A stretch of 64,000 bases of DNA, taken from the NCBI GenBank assembly GCA_002428485.1, contig DIWM01000049.1, positions 9,677 to 73,676 on the forward strand, in the 5' to 3' direction. The notes beneath the pieces were generated by a model. That model did not search any database, was not told the DNA's origin, and worked only from the letters and a program-made list of their open reading frames with translations. This document shows, one piece after another, positions 1 through 8,105 of the stretch (its first letter is position 1; the number at the start of each line of letters is the position of its first letter). A program made the translations under genes and the position numbers. This stretch comes from Deltaproteobacteria bacterium UBA6106. Its GTDB lineage: Bacteria; Desulfobacterota; Syntrophorhabdia; Syntrophorhabdales; Syntrophorhabdaceae.

Positions 1-144
1 GGAGGCCAGATCTGGGTCAACAACAAATGCGAGTGCAAGCCCAACTTCTACTGGAACGAAAGCAAGAACCTGTGCAGGCCCGTGAGGACGTGCCCGCCCG
101 GACAGATCTTTGACCGCGAGAGCGATGAGTGCGTCACAAGATAA
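1..144 (+). CDS. C-terminal fragment of a Cys-rich protein (5' end outside window)
   Basis: The frame is open from base 1 and ends with TAA at 142-144, giving 47 residues. They contain six cysteines, including CECKPNFYW and CRPVRTCPPGQIF, spaced like a small disulfide-rich (EGF- or TIL-like) extracellular module. Codon use looks like that of the neighbouring genes. I cannot name the family from the fragment. The two genes that follow also encode small secreted proteins, so an exported protein is likely; this is inference. Confidence 0.6.
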   Translation, partial: GGQIWVNNKCECKPNFYWNESKNLCRPVRTCPPGQIFDRESDECVTR

Positions 145-220
145 AAATTATAAATGGCCTGTCCCTGATCAACCGGCCCACTTTCTGTGTTAGGCGCCGG
201 TTAGAATGGCAGCAATCCTG

Positions 221-249
221 TTGACATTATAACGCAAGGCTGGTACCGT
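221..249 (+). promoter_or_regulatory. Possible sigma-70 promoter for the small secreted protein
   Basis: A perfect TTGACA (221-226) is followed after 17 bases by TACCGT (244-249), a poor -10 match. The position upstream of the gene at 282 is right but the -10 is weak. Confidence 0.3.
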
Positions 250-281
250 TTCATTCAATCCAGTAAAGAGGGGGTATAACC

Positions 282-647
282 ATGGTATCCAAAAGAGGCA
301 TTCCAATCTGCGGAATTGTTGTTTGCTTATTCTTTTTCGTTCTATCCACGGCATTATTCGCAGCCGAAAAAGGTCCTACGGCATGCATCAAAAATAACGC
401 AGGGGTTGTGCTTCAAGTTAATCAGCCTTGTCACAGCGGAAAGGGCAACCCAATGGCAATAGGACAGAGCACAAAGGTCTATACTGATGATACAACTTAT
501 TTGTTGTGTGCCACCATGTTTGGAGAGTACACCGCATGCAAGTGTGAGTATGAAGAAGGAATCAAGCTCAGAGACGGCCAGACCCTTGAGCTCACAGGAA
601 CGGTGTTTTGGATCTATACCAAAATAACTGATAATACCTGCAAGTAA
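282..647 (+). CDS. Small secreted Cys-containing protein, unknown family
   Basis: 121 residues. The N-terminus is a clear Sec signal peptide: a basic start, a hydrophobic run at about residues 9-27 and an ALFAA-type cleavage site. The mature part of about 93 residues carries six cysteines, including a CKCEY pair and a terminal TCK, so disulfides in the periplasm or outside the cell are plausible. A GAGGGGG-type ribosome site lies about 7 bases before the ATG. It sits between a Cys-rich fragment and a secreted pentapeptide-repeat protein. I do not recognise the family, and no enzymatic motif is visible. Confidence 0.7.
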   Translation: MVSKRGIPICGIVVCLFFFVLSTALFAAEKGPTACIKNNAGVVLQVNQPCHSGKGNPMAIGQSTKVYTDDTTYLLCATMFGEYTACKCEYEEGIKLRDGQTLELTGTVFWIYTKITDNTCK

Positions 648-700
648 CGGTTTTGCACTGCACGCAAGGTATTCATTGAGTTTAAGAAGGAGAGAACGTT

Positions 701-1201
701 ATGAGGCGAATCATGCTATTGGTTTCCATGGCGATTTTTCTTGGAATGTTTTTCATCCCCGGGCTGGCAGCGGCATGGGATGAGGCGCAATTGCAGCAAT
801 TAAAGACAACAAACCAGTGTTCCAGCTGCGACCTGAGCGGGGCAAACCTGAGTGGTATGAACCTGAGCGGGGCAAGCCTGTACAAGGCAAACCTGTACAA
901 TGCAAACCTGAGCAATGCCAACCTCAGCGGGGCATACCTGAACAGGGCGGACGTCCCGGGGGCCAACCTGAGCAATGCCAACCTGAGCAATGCCAACCTG
1001 CACGGAGCATTTATGAAAGCGGCCAACCTGAACAATGCCAACCTGAGCAATGCGGACCTCGGCAGCGCATTCATGGAAGGGGCATACCTGTACGGGGCAA
1101 ACCTTGCCGGGGCAAAGCTGAACGGTGCAAGCTTGAGCGGGGCTACATGGACGGACGGATCAGTATGCAAATCCGGATCTGCCGGGGAATGTAAGAAGTA
1201 G
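701..1201 (+). CDS. Secreted pentapeptide-repeat protein
   Basis: 166 residues. A signal peptide (about residues 1-25, ending GLAAAW) is followed by CSSC and then about 20 tandem A(N/D)LSx pentapeptides at about residues 45-150, the signature of a right-handed quadrilateral beta-helix. The C-terminal tail has two more cysteines. Most pentapeptide-repeat proteins are cytoplasmic or membrane-linked, so the signal peptide and the Cys pairs at both ends suggest an exported helix with disulfide-locked caps; this is inference. A strong AAGGAGAG site precedes the ATG. The biochemical role is unknown. Confidence 0.88.
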   Translation: MRRIMLLVSMAIFLGMFFIPGLAAAWDEAQLQQLKTTNQCSSCDLSGANLSGMNLSGASLYKANLYNANLSNANLSGAYLNRADVPGANLSNANLSNANLHGAFMKAANLNNANLSNADLGSAFMEGAYLYGANLAGAKLNGASLSGATWTDGSVCKSGSAGECKK

Positions 1202-1273
1202 CCGCCTGCATCGATCTTTTTTCCTTTATCCCTTGAGACAAACGGCGATAATAGTATAGAGAGGGAGAGCCAT

Positions 1274-1753
1274 ATGGACGTTGGGCGTTCTATTGCAGAA
1301 AGGGCGGAGATGCTGGAGGACACCTCTCTGAGCATGGATTTTTCCTGGAAGGAGCTCCTGGACCTCTCCTATTACATGGGGACGAGGAGGTTCGCAAAAG
1401 GGACCGTCATCTTCAAAGAGGGCGATAGGGATATCTTCATGTCCGTTGTAGCAAAGGGCGAGGTGAATATCCTCAAGAAAGATGAACACATGGACGTGAA
1501 GCGCGTGACCGCCATAGGGACAGGCAAGGTCATCGGGGAGATGTCCATGATAGACGGCAACCCGCGCTCGGCAACCGCCGTTGCCGCGACAGACACAACC
1601 CTTGTTACCCTGTCGAAAGAAGGTATGCACCAGCTTCTGAAAGAGAAGCCTTATGTGGGCATAAAGATGCTTCAGAAGATAGCATTCTCGATGAGCCAGA
1701 GGCTCCGCCAGACCACGGGCATCCTGGTCGATTATCTCGAGAAGGCATCATAG
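1274..1753 (+). CDS. Cyclic-nucleotide-binding domain protein (Crp-like, no HTH)
   Basis: 159 residues, essentially one cNMP-binding domain at about residues 25-140. The phosphate-binding cassette GEMSMIDGNPRSATAVA is well preserved, with the Glu and Arg that contact the cyclic phosphate in the family. No helix-turn-helix follows, unlike Crp/Fnr regulators, so it probably regulates by protein contact or is a stand-alone sensor domain. It has a GGGAG ribosome site. It may be co-transcribed with the pentapeptide gene 72 bases upstream. Confidence 0.85.
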   Translation: MDVGRSIAERAEMLEDTSLSMDFSWKELLDLSYYMGTRRFAKGTVIFKEGDRDIFMSVVAKGEVNILKKDEHMDVKRVTAIGTGKVIGEMSMIDGNPRSATAVAATDTTLVTLSKEGMHQLLKEKPYVGIKMLQKIAFSMSQRLRQTTGILVDYLEKAS

Positions 1754-1754
1754 A

Positions 1755-1814
1755 TCCGGATGTTCCATGAGGATTAGCATCGGTGTCGGGTTCTTCGTAA
1801 GCAAACACGCTCAT
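1755..1814. repeat. 60-bp dispersed element, copy A
   Basis: This segment matches 17141-17199 at about 50 of 60 positions, sharing CGGTGTCGGG and GCAAACACGCTCAT. It starts right after the stop of the cNMP-binding gene. In the second copy the same sequence forms one end of a long inverted repeat. Confidence 0.6.
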
Positions 1815-1828
1815 ACGTTCCTTTGATT

Positions 1829-1900
1829 ACATCACGAAATCCTAATATCGAAGCACGAAGCACTAAAAAATATCAAAATACAAATATCAAATGTCAGAAG
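1829..1900. repeat. AT-rich word repeat in intergenic region
   Basis: The 271-base gap before aspS holds short imperfect direct repeats (cgaagcacgaagcac; atatcaaaatacaaatatcaaa) of the same style as the repeat arms at 42666-42799. I see no gene here. Confidence 0.45.
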
Positions 1901-2024
1901 CAGATGCACGTCGTCCATAGATTATTCTGTTGACCAATATTTTTCTCAATGGTAATTTTATGCCAATCTTGTGTGGGGCAGGAAGGTGCCTTGAAACATC
2001 CGTGCACATGAAAGGAAGATATAA

Positions 2025-4142
2025 ATGACATTCCATGGCAGATCGGGCTGCGGCCAGCTGGGCCTGTCCGACGTGGGGAAAGAGGTCACGCTTGCGGGCT
2101 GGGTGGATGCCCTGAGGGATCACGGGGAGGTGCTCTTTATCCACCTCCGCGATCGAAGCGGCATTGTCCAGGTTGTTTTCAGTCCCGAATCGACTCCCAA
2201 GGATGACTGCGACAGGGCAGGGCTTCTCAAAAACGAGTTCTGTGTGCTTATCAGGGGCGCTGTGATCAGACGCGCGGAAGGCACCGAGAACCCCAACATC
2301 GCCACCGGAGATATCGAGATAGTTGCGAATGACCTCACCATCCTGAGCAGGGCAAATCCCTTGCCATTCCCCATTTCGGAAAAGTCCATGGTGGCAGGAG
2401 CGACCGTCAAGGGGGATGAATCGGTCGCAGAGGACCTGCGTCTCCAGTACCGGTATCTCGACCTTCGAAGGCCGACGATGCAGGACCACCTTATAAAAAG
2501 GCACCGCATCGTGAAGGCAGTCCGCGATTACCTCGACGAACAGGGATTTGTTGAGATCGAGACTCCCATGCTGACAAAAAGCACGCCGGAAGGTGCGCGC
2601 GATTACCTTGTTCCCAGCAGGCACTACCCGAAGAACTTCTACGCCCTTCCCCAGTCTCCCCAGCTTTTCAAGCAACTCCTTATGGTCAGCGGTATGGAAC
2701 GGTATTTCCAGATTGTAAGATGCTTCCGGGACGAGGACCTGCGTCCCAACCGGCAGCCGGAATTCACCCAGCTTGACCTCGAGGCGTCGTTCATTGACGA
2801 AGAGTTTATCTACCAGCTCTTTGAGGAGCTTTCCGCAAGGATGTTCAAGATCGGAGGGATCGACCTGCCGCGCCCTTATCCCAGAATGACGTGGCTGGAT
2901 GCCATGAACGCCACGGGCTCCGACCGGCCCGACCTGCGCTTCGGCATGACCTTTCGCGACGCAACGGACATCTTTGCCAATACCAAATACAGCATCTTCA
3001 GGCAGATACTCGACCGGGGCGGCTGCATCAAGGGGATCAACGTGAAAGGACAATCCGGGCACCTGAGCAAGAACGTCCTTCAGAACGAGTATGCAAAGGA
3101 GATCGTCCCGGGCTTCGGCGCCAAAGGCATGACCTGGATGCGCGTCGCAGACAGCGGGCTGGAATCGAACATCGTACAGTTTTTCAGCGAGCATGAGCGC
3201 GGCGAGATCCTCAAACGATTTGACGCGAAAAACGGCGACGTGATCCTCATGATCGCCGACCCGTCATGGGCGCTCGTGTGCTCGGCCCTCGGACAGCTCC
3301 GCCTCCACGTGGCAGGGCGGCTGAACCTGATCCCCGAAGGTGTGTTCTATCCTTTATGGGTCACCGCTTTTCCTCTTTTTGAAGCCGCTGAAAAGGGCGT
3401 CACTTCAAGCCACCATCCATTTACGATGCCTGACAGGACCGACTTTGACCCCGGCAACGTGGAGGAGCTTCTGACGCTCCGCTCGCGGGCGTACGACCTT
3501 GTCGTGAACGGCGAGGAGCTCGGAGGCGGAAGCATCAGGATAAATGACAGGGAACTGCAGTACAAGATATTCAAGGCCCTTGGCCTTTCTGAGGAGGACG
3601 TGGAAGAGAAGTTCGGTTTCTTCCTCCGCGCCCTCGAATACGGCGCCCCTCCCCACGGCGGGATAGCGCTGGGAATAGACCGGGTCGTGGCCATGATCCT
3701 TGGGACATCGTCGATCCGGGAAGTGATTGCGTTCCCCAAGAACCGCAGCGCCTTCTGCCCCCTCACGCAGGCACCTTCCGAAGTTGCCCGTGAACAGCTT
3801 GCCGAGCTTGGCCTCCTTGACATGGGAGGGATGCAGCCCCTGCCCGGAACCGGAGAACAACAGGATGTGGTCGATTTGTTATCCTGGGTATCCCGTATCG
3901 GTATAGGCGCTGAAGAAAGGCATTCAATAGCTGATGCGGTGGAGGAAGCGAAGGCCCTGGCAGAATTGGTCGATGGCCGTGCAGGCGAAGAAGAGCCGCT
4001 GTTTTCCGTGGTTGTCCTGGCGAATCGCACACGGGATGGGAATGTGCCCAGAATAAGCACTCTGGCGGAGAAGGGCGAGATCTTCAAGAACGCGCCCTCA
4101 GAGAAAGGCAAGTATTTTAAAGTAGCGAGCATCCTGGAATAA
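2025..4142 (+). CDS. aspS: Aspartyl-tRNA synthetase fused to GatC
   Basis: 705 residues against about 590 for a bacterial AspRS. Residues 1 to about 597 form a full synthetase: OB-fold anticodon domain, class II motif 2 (around FRDEDLRPNRQPEFTQLD), the bacterial insertion domain and motif 3 (GIALGIDRVVAMIL). His33 in the RDHG motif is the residue typical of non-discriminating AspRS, which also charges tRNA(Asn); discriminating enzymes usually have Leu. After the usual AspRS end (QAPSEV) comes a short linker, then about 90 residues matching GatC and ending IFKNAPSEKGKYFKVASILE. GatC normally bridges GatA and GatB. gatA begins 3 bases later and gatB follows, so this looks like a covalent Asn-transamidosome. 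The fusion is read directly; the dual charging is inferred. Confidence 0.93.
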   Translation: MTFHGRSGCGQLGLSDVGKEVTLAGWVDALRDHGEVLFIHLRDRSGIVQVVFSPESTPKDDCDRAGLLKNEFCVLIRGAVIRRAEGTENPNIATGDIEIVANDLTILSRANPLPFPISEKSMVAGATVKGDESVAEDLRLQYRYLDLRRPTMQDHLIKRHRIVKAVRDYLDEQGFVEIETPMLTKSTPEGARDYLVPSRHYPKNFYALPQSPQLFKQLLMVSGMERYFQIVRCFRDEDLRPNRQPEFTQLDLEASFIDEEFIYQLFEELSARMFKIGGIDLPRPYPRMTWLDAMNATGSDRPDLRFGMTFRDATDIFANTKYSIFRQILDRGGCIKGINVKGQSGHLSKNVLQNEYAKEIVPGFGAKGMTWMRVADSGLESNIVQFFSEHERGEILKRFDAKNGDVILMIADPSWALVCSALGQLRLHVAGRLNLIPEGVFYPLWVTAFPLFEAAEKGVTSSHHPFTMPDRTDFDPGNVEELLTLRSRAYDLVVNGEELGGGSIRINDRELQYKIFKALGLSEEDVEEKFGFFLRALEYGAPPHGGIALGIDRVVAMILGTSSIREVIAFPKNRSAFCPLTQAPSEVAREQLAELGLLDMGGMQPLPGTGEQQDVVDLLSWVSRIGIGAEERHSIADAVEEAKALAELVDGRAGEEEPLFSVVVLANRTRDGNVPRISTLAEKGEIFKNAPSEKGKYFKVASILE

Positions 4143-4145
4143 GAG

Positions 4146-5357
4146 ATGAATAGGGAATCAGATATCTTTACGTACAAAGATACACCTCGGCAGGCGCCTG
4201 CTAAAGGCGGCTTGCTTGCAGGCAAAAGGGTAGTTATACAGCCCAACATATCTGCCCGCGGATGGCTTACAAACGCAGGTTCCCGCGCCCTTGAAGGTTT
4301 TGTCGCCCTCGAAGATGCGACGGTGGTCTCACGCCTCAGGGAGGCCGGGGCTATACTCGTCGGCAGCGCGCGTATGAGCGAGCTGGGTTTCGGTCTGAAA
4401 GGGGACACGGGCGCGCAGGCGGTCGCTGCTGATGAGGCCGACATCGCCTTGATCACCGACACGATGGGAGAGGCGCGTGTTGCCGCCGCCACATACGGCC
4501 TTTTCGCATTCAAGGCGAGCTTCGGCATGGTCTCGCGGTTCGGCTTGATCGGCCTTGTCCCTTCCATGGAGTCCTATGGAATCCTGGCGAAAAATCTGAA
4601 GGATATTGTCTCCGTTATAAGAACGGTTGCCGGGAAAGACGAAAACGATTCCTCCATGCCCGATGAGGCGCTGCCCGATTTTGGTAACGTCGGCGAACCC
4701 CTGAAGAAAGGATGTGCCGCCGGTGTTATGAAGGAATGCTATAATGTCCTGGGTGATGAGGAGATGAGCCTTTTTCAGACAGGACTTAGGAAGCTCGAAA
4801 AAACAGGGTTTGCCATACAGGAGGTGAGCTTTAAAGACTTCAGCCTCTTCCGCGCCATCCACAATGTGATCGGCTCCGTGGAAGCGTCCTCCAGCGCGGG
4901 CAAGTACGATGGCGTCCGGTACGGCCACCGAGCCACCCGGGCAAAGAACTGGAATGATATGTATCTTAATACCCGCGGGGAGTCATTCGGAACGCTTATC
5001 AAGGGATACCTCTTTCAGGGGGCATATTTCCAGTTCGAACATTACCGTGCCTTTGAAAACGCCTGCCGCATCCGCAACCGCCTTGTTCAGGATATGGCCG
5101 ATATATTTAAAAACGTCAGCGTCCTTGTCTTCCCGACGCGGCGGCTCGCCCGTGATGCTGCCATAGCTGACACGATCGGAGAAGTCTACGATGCTTTTTC
5201 GCTGACGCTTCCCGAGAACGTAACCGGTCAGCCTTCCCTCAACATACCGTCTTTTGTCCGGGATCAGGATGGTGATCCCGGTTTGCAGCTCGTAGCCCCC
5301 CGTCTCAGCGATGCACGTCTGTTGGGTATCGGCCTGGGGCTTTCGTCAACAGCGTAA
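4146..5357 (+). CDS. GatA-like amidase homologue lacking the catalytic triad
   Basis: 403 residues against about 485 for GatA. The amidase-signature fold is recognisable (e.g. VVSRLREAGAILVG and FKASFGMVSRFGLIGLVPS), but the N-terminal ~60 residues are missing and so is the TENSAFGPTRNPWN-type loop. The Lys of the IKDN motif is Gln32 (IQPN), the GGSSGGS motif with the cis-Ser is replaced by LKGDTGAQ (about 84-91), and the nucleophile in GTDTGGSIR aligns without gaps to Glu109 (ITDTMGEAR). All three catalytic residues of the Ser-cisSer-Lys triad are therefore gone. The frame is intact and conserved structural positions remain, arguing against a pseudogene or sequencing error. It lies between the AspRS-GatC fusion and gatB. 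It may be a structural subunit of GatCAB with no glutaminase activity. Confidence 0.85.
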   Translation: MNRESDIFTYKDTPRQAPAKGGLLAGKRVVIQPNISARGWLTNAGSRALEGFVALEDATVVSRLREAGAILVGSARMSELGFGLKGDTGAQAVAADEADIALITDTMGEARVAAATYGLFAFKASFGMVSRFGLIGLVPSMESYGILAKNLKDIVSVIRTVAGKDENDSSMPDEALPDFGNVGEPLKKGCAAGVMKECYNVLGDEEMSLFQTGLRKLEKTGFAIQEVSFKDFSLFRAIHNVIGSVEASSSAGKYDGVRYGHRATRAKNWNDMYLNTRGESFGTLIKGYLFQGAYFQFEHYRAFENACRIRNRLVQDMADIFKNVSVLVFPTRRLARDAAIADTIGEVYDAFSLTLPENVTGQPSLNIPSFVRDQDGDPGLQLVAPRLSDARLLGIGLGLSSTA

Positions 5358-5371
5358 GGAGCAGAAAGGCC

Positions 5372-6799
5372 ATGAAGTATGAAGCGGTAATAGGTCTTGA
5401 GATACATGTACAGCTGAATGCTGCCACCAAGCTTTTTTGCGATTGCCCGAACCGTCCGGGCGATGAGCCCAACAAGAATACCTGTCCCGTTTGCCTTTGG
5501 CTGCCCGGCGCATTGCCGAAATTAAGCCGGGAAGCTCTGGAAAAGGCCATACTGGCATGCCTTGCGCTCAATTGCACTATCCAGCCCGAGAGCGCTTTTG
5601 ACCAGAAGGTTTATTATTATCCTGACCTGCCAAAGGGATTTCAGCTTTCCCAGCATCACAAGCCTTTGGCGAGGAACGGCTGGGTTGATATCATCGGCGA
5701 AGATGAAAAGATAAAAAGATTGCGCATACACCACATCCACATGGAGGAGGACGTTGCCAAGCTTGTCCACGAGATGGAAGGCAGGACGCCGGTCAGTCTC
5801 GTCGATTTCAACCGGGCCGGCACACCGCTTATCGAGATCGTCAGCGAACCGGATATGCGCAGCCCCTACGATGCGATGGAATATGTAAGGGTACTAAGGA
5901 CGCAGCTTCGCTATACCGGCAGCGCTGATTGCAGCATGGAGCAGGGAACGCTGCGAGTGGATGCGAACATATCGCTTCGGCCCCTCGGCACCGATGAGCT
6001 CAATACGAAGGTAGAAGTAAAGAACATGAACTCCATCCGCAACGTGGGGGACGCCATTGCCTACGAGATCGTCCGCCAGAGCGAATGCCTCGACAGGGGC
6101 GAACCCATCGTGCTCCATACGAGGCTCTGGGACCCGGAAAAGCGTGTGACCGTGCCGATGCGCGGCAAATTTTCCGGACCCTGCGTGCCCGACCCGTCGG
6201 TGGCGAGGATCGTGGTCACCGATGACTGGCTGAACAATATACGAAAGAGGCTTCCCGAGATGCCGGGGAGGAAGGCAGGGCGTTTTTCGAAAGAATACGG
6301 CCTTACCCCCGAAGAGGCCTCAAATATGAGCCAGGAGCGGGAGATTTCGGAATTTTTTGAAGAGGCGGCCCGGCAGGGGATCCCGCCGCGCAAGGTCGCA
6401 AACTGGATCACGACCCACCTGGTCCCTGCCCTCAGGGACCGCGACGTGACAATAACAGAGACGCCGCTTACCTCTGAGCGATTTGCCCGGCTCCTCGCTA
6501 TCCTGGAGACCGGTGTTATAAACGCCCACGCAGCAAAGGAGGTATTGCTCCAGCTCCTCGCGAGCGACCGATCACCTGACGAGGTCGTCGAGAAGGGCAA
6601 ATACCGGCAGGTTTCCGACAACAGCGAGCTTGAGGCGATCGTCGATAAAATCCTCGCGGACCATCCATCCGATGTTGACGATTTCAGGGGCGGGAACACC
6701 AAGGTGATGGGCTTCTTGATGGGGCTGGCCATGAAGGTATCGGGAGGAAAGGCGAACCCCAGGCTTTTAAAAGAGATCTTTACGAAGCGGCTGGGCTGA
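5372..6799 (+). CDS. gatB: GatB-like Asp/Glu-tRNA amidotransferase subunit B, with an altered motif
   Basis: 475 residues, normal length. GatB activates Asp- or Glu-tRNA by phosphorylation and transfers ammonia. Visible are the Mg site residues in GLEIHVQ and HMEEDVAKL, the Cys4 zinc site (CDC ... CPVC), SLVDFNRAGTPLIEIVSEPD, and the C-terminal tail domain through NPRLLKEIF. Two departures are seen. CLGLPG reads CLWLPG, and the near-invariant KEEAxDYRYFPDPDLP segment after TRLWD...MR is shortened to GKFSGPCVPDPSV. The ribosome site AAGGAG precedes the ATG. Since the adjacent GatA has lost its active site, the altered GatB may have co-evolved with it. Confidence 0.88.
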   Translation: MKYEAVIGLEIHVQLNAATKLFCDCPNRPGDEPNKNTCPVCLWLPGALPKLSREALEKAILACLALNCTIQPESAFDQKVYYYPDLPKGFQLSQHHKPLARNGWVDIIGEDEKIKRLRIHHIHMEEDVAKLVHEMEGRTPVSLVDFNRAGTPLIEIVSEPDMRSPYDAMEYVRVLRTQLRYTGSADCSMEQGTLRVDANISLRPLGTDELNTKVEVKNMNSIRNVGDAIAYEIVRQSECLDRGEPIVLHTRLWDPEKRVTVPMRGKFSGPCVPDPSVARIVVTDDWLNNIRKRLPEMPGRKAGRFSKEYGLTPEEASNMSQEREISEFFEEAARQGIPPRKVANWITTHLVPALRDRDVTITETPLTSERFARLLAILETGVINAHAAKEVLLQLLASDRSPDEVVEKGKYRQVSDNSELEAIVDKILADHPSDVDDFRGGNTKVMGFLMGLAMKVSGGKANPRLLKEIFTKRLG

Positions 6800-6821
6800 A
6801 CACAGATATCCGGAGGAGACA

Positions 6822-8075
6822 ATGGACATTAAACCGCGATGCTATGACAAGGTCGTTGAGCTTATCAAGAAAGGCGTCAACATACCAAATCCGTTCACCC
6901 TTGATCTGGGCGACGAGGTTGATGCTGAACATATATCCGCAAAGGACGTCACCATATACCCGGGATGCAGGGTCTATGGTGAGCAGACCGTCATATCGGC
7001 AGGCGCGCGGATCGGATACGAAGGGCCCGTTACAATAGACAACTGCCAATTGGGTCCCAAGGTAGAGCTCAAAGGAGGATATTTTAACAGGTCCGTATTC
7101 CTGGAAAAGGCGAACATGGGCCTGGGGGCGCAGGTGCGCGAAGGCTGCATCCTCGAAGAGGAGGCCAACGGGGCCCATTGCGTCGGCTTAAAGCAGGCGA
7201 TACTCTTCCCCTTTGTAACGCTAGGGAGCCTGATCAATTTCTGCGATTGCCTGATGGCGGGCGGCACGAGCCGCAAGGACCACAGCGAGGTAGGCAGCTC
7301 GTACATTCATTTCAACTACACGCCGGACGGCGATAAGACCACACCATCGCTGATAGGCGATGTGCCGAGGGGTGTGATGCTTAATCAGCCTGCCATCTTT
7401 CTCGGCGGCCAGGGCGGCATCGTGGGCCCTGTGCGCATGGGTTTCGGGAATGTTGTTGCCGCCGGCTCGATACTGAGGAACGATGTTGCGGAAGACAATA
7501 AACTCATTGTGGGGAAGACGCACTCCCCGAAGACGATCGATTTCACCCCCAGGGCATATGCGAACCTTCACCGGATCGTGGGGAACAACATCACCTACCT
7601 TGCGAACCTTATGGCCCTCGAGGAATGGTACATTCATGTGAGGCGCCCCTTCCTTGAGGCACAGGAACTCGGCGGGCTCATGTATGCCGGATTGCTTGAT
7701 AAGCTGGCGCTCGCGAAAAAAGAGCGGGTGAAGCGCCTGCAGGTATTGGCCGAAAAGGCAGGCACATCTCCTGTCAGCGGTACGAAGGCGCAGAGGGGAT
7801 CGGAAGGAAGGAAAGAGTTCCATGAAAGGTTTATTGAAATTGAGCAATTGTTTACAGGAGGTATCGTAAGCGATACGACAGATAAGTACCGCGATGATTT
7901 CCTCTCTACTTTTGATAAGGCATCCGGCGGAGGTAAAAAGGATTATATAACGGCGATACAGGGCCTTCCTGCACATATTACTGAAAAAGGTGTTTCATGG
8001 CTGCAAAGCGTTGTCAATATCCTTTGCAGGAAGGCACAGATGATCGTACCGTCTCTTACAATGTTCGGCAAATGA
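6822..8075 (+). CDS. Left-handed beta-helix (hexapeptide) transferase, GlmU-C-like
   Basis: 417 residues. Residues 40-250 show hexapeptide-repeat turns (VTIYPGCRVYGEQTVISAGARIG; IVGPVRMGFGNVVAAGSIL), the fold of GlmU-type acetyltransferases. There is no N-terminal pyrophosphorylase signature (LAAGxGTRM), so it should not make the nucleotide-sugar bond by itself. The helical C-terminal ~170 residues have no recognised motif. It has a GGAGGAG ribosome site and is followed 30 bases later by glmM, so acetyl transfer to an amino-sugar phosphate is the likely role (inference from context). Confidence 0.75.
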   Translation: MDIKPRCYDKVVELIKKGVNIPNPFTLDLGDEVDAEHISAKDVTIYPGCRVYGEQTVISAGARIGYEGPVTIDNCQLGPKVELKGGYFNRSVFLEKANMGLGAQVREGCILEEEANGAHCVGLKQAILFPFVTLGSLINFCDCLMAGGTSRKDHSEVGSSYIHFNYTPDGDKTTPSLIGDVPRGVMLNQPAIFLGGQGGIVGPVRMGFGNVVAAGSILRNDVAEDNKLIVGKTHSPKTIDFTPRAYANLHRIVGNNITYLANLMALEEWYIHVRRPFLEAQELGGLMYAGLLDKLALAKKERVKRLQVLAEKAGTSPVSGTKAQRGSEGRKEFHERFIEIEQLFTGGIVSDTTDKYRDDFLSTFDKASGGGKKDYITAIQGLPAHITEKGVSWLQSVVNILCRKAQMIVPSLTMFGK

Positions 8076-8105
8076 TCTTTGAAACATAAACAAGGAGGAG
8101 CTTTT

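Noticed and set aside
800..1003. Repetitive open frames opposite or out of phase with the pentapeptide gene
   Set aside because: They arise from the regular pentapeptide codon pattern; only the + frame from 701 has a signal peptide and ribosome site.
1887..3194. Long open frame antisense to aspS (435 codons)
   Set aside because: Its reading is a shadow of the strongly supported AspRS frame and shows no family motifs. The same holds for antisense frames at 3347-4567, 23925-25229 and 31738-33066.
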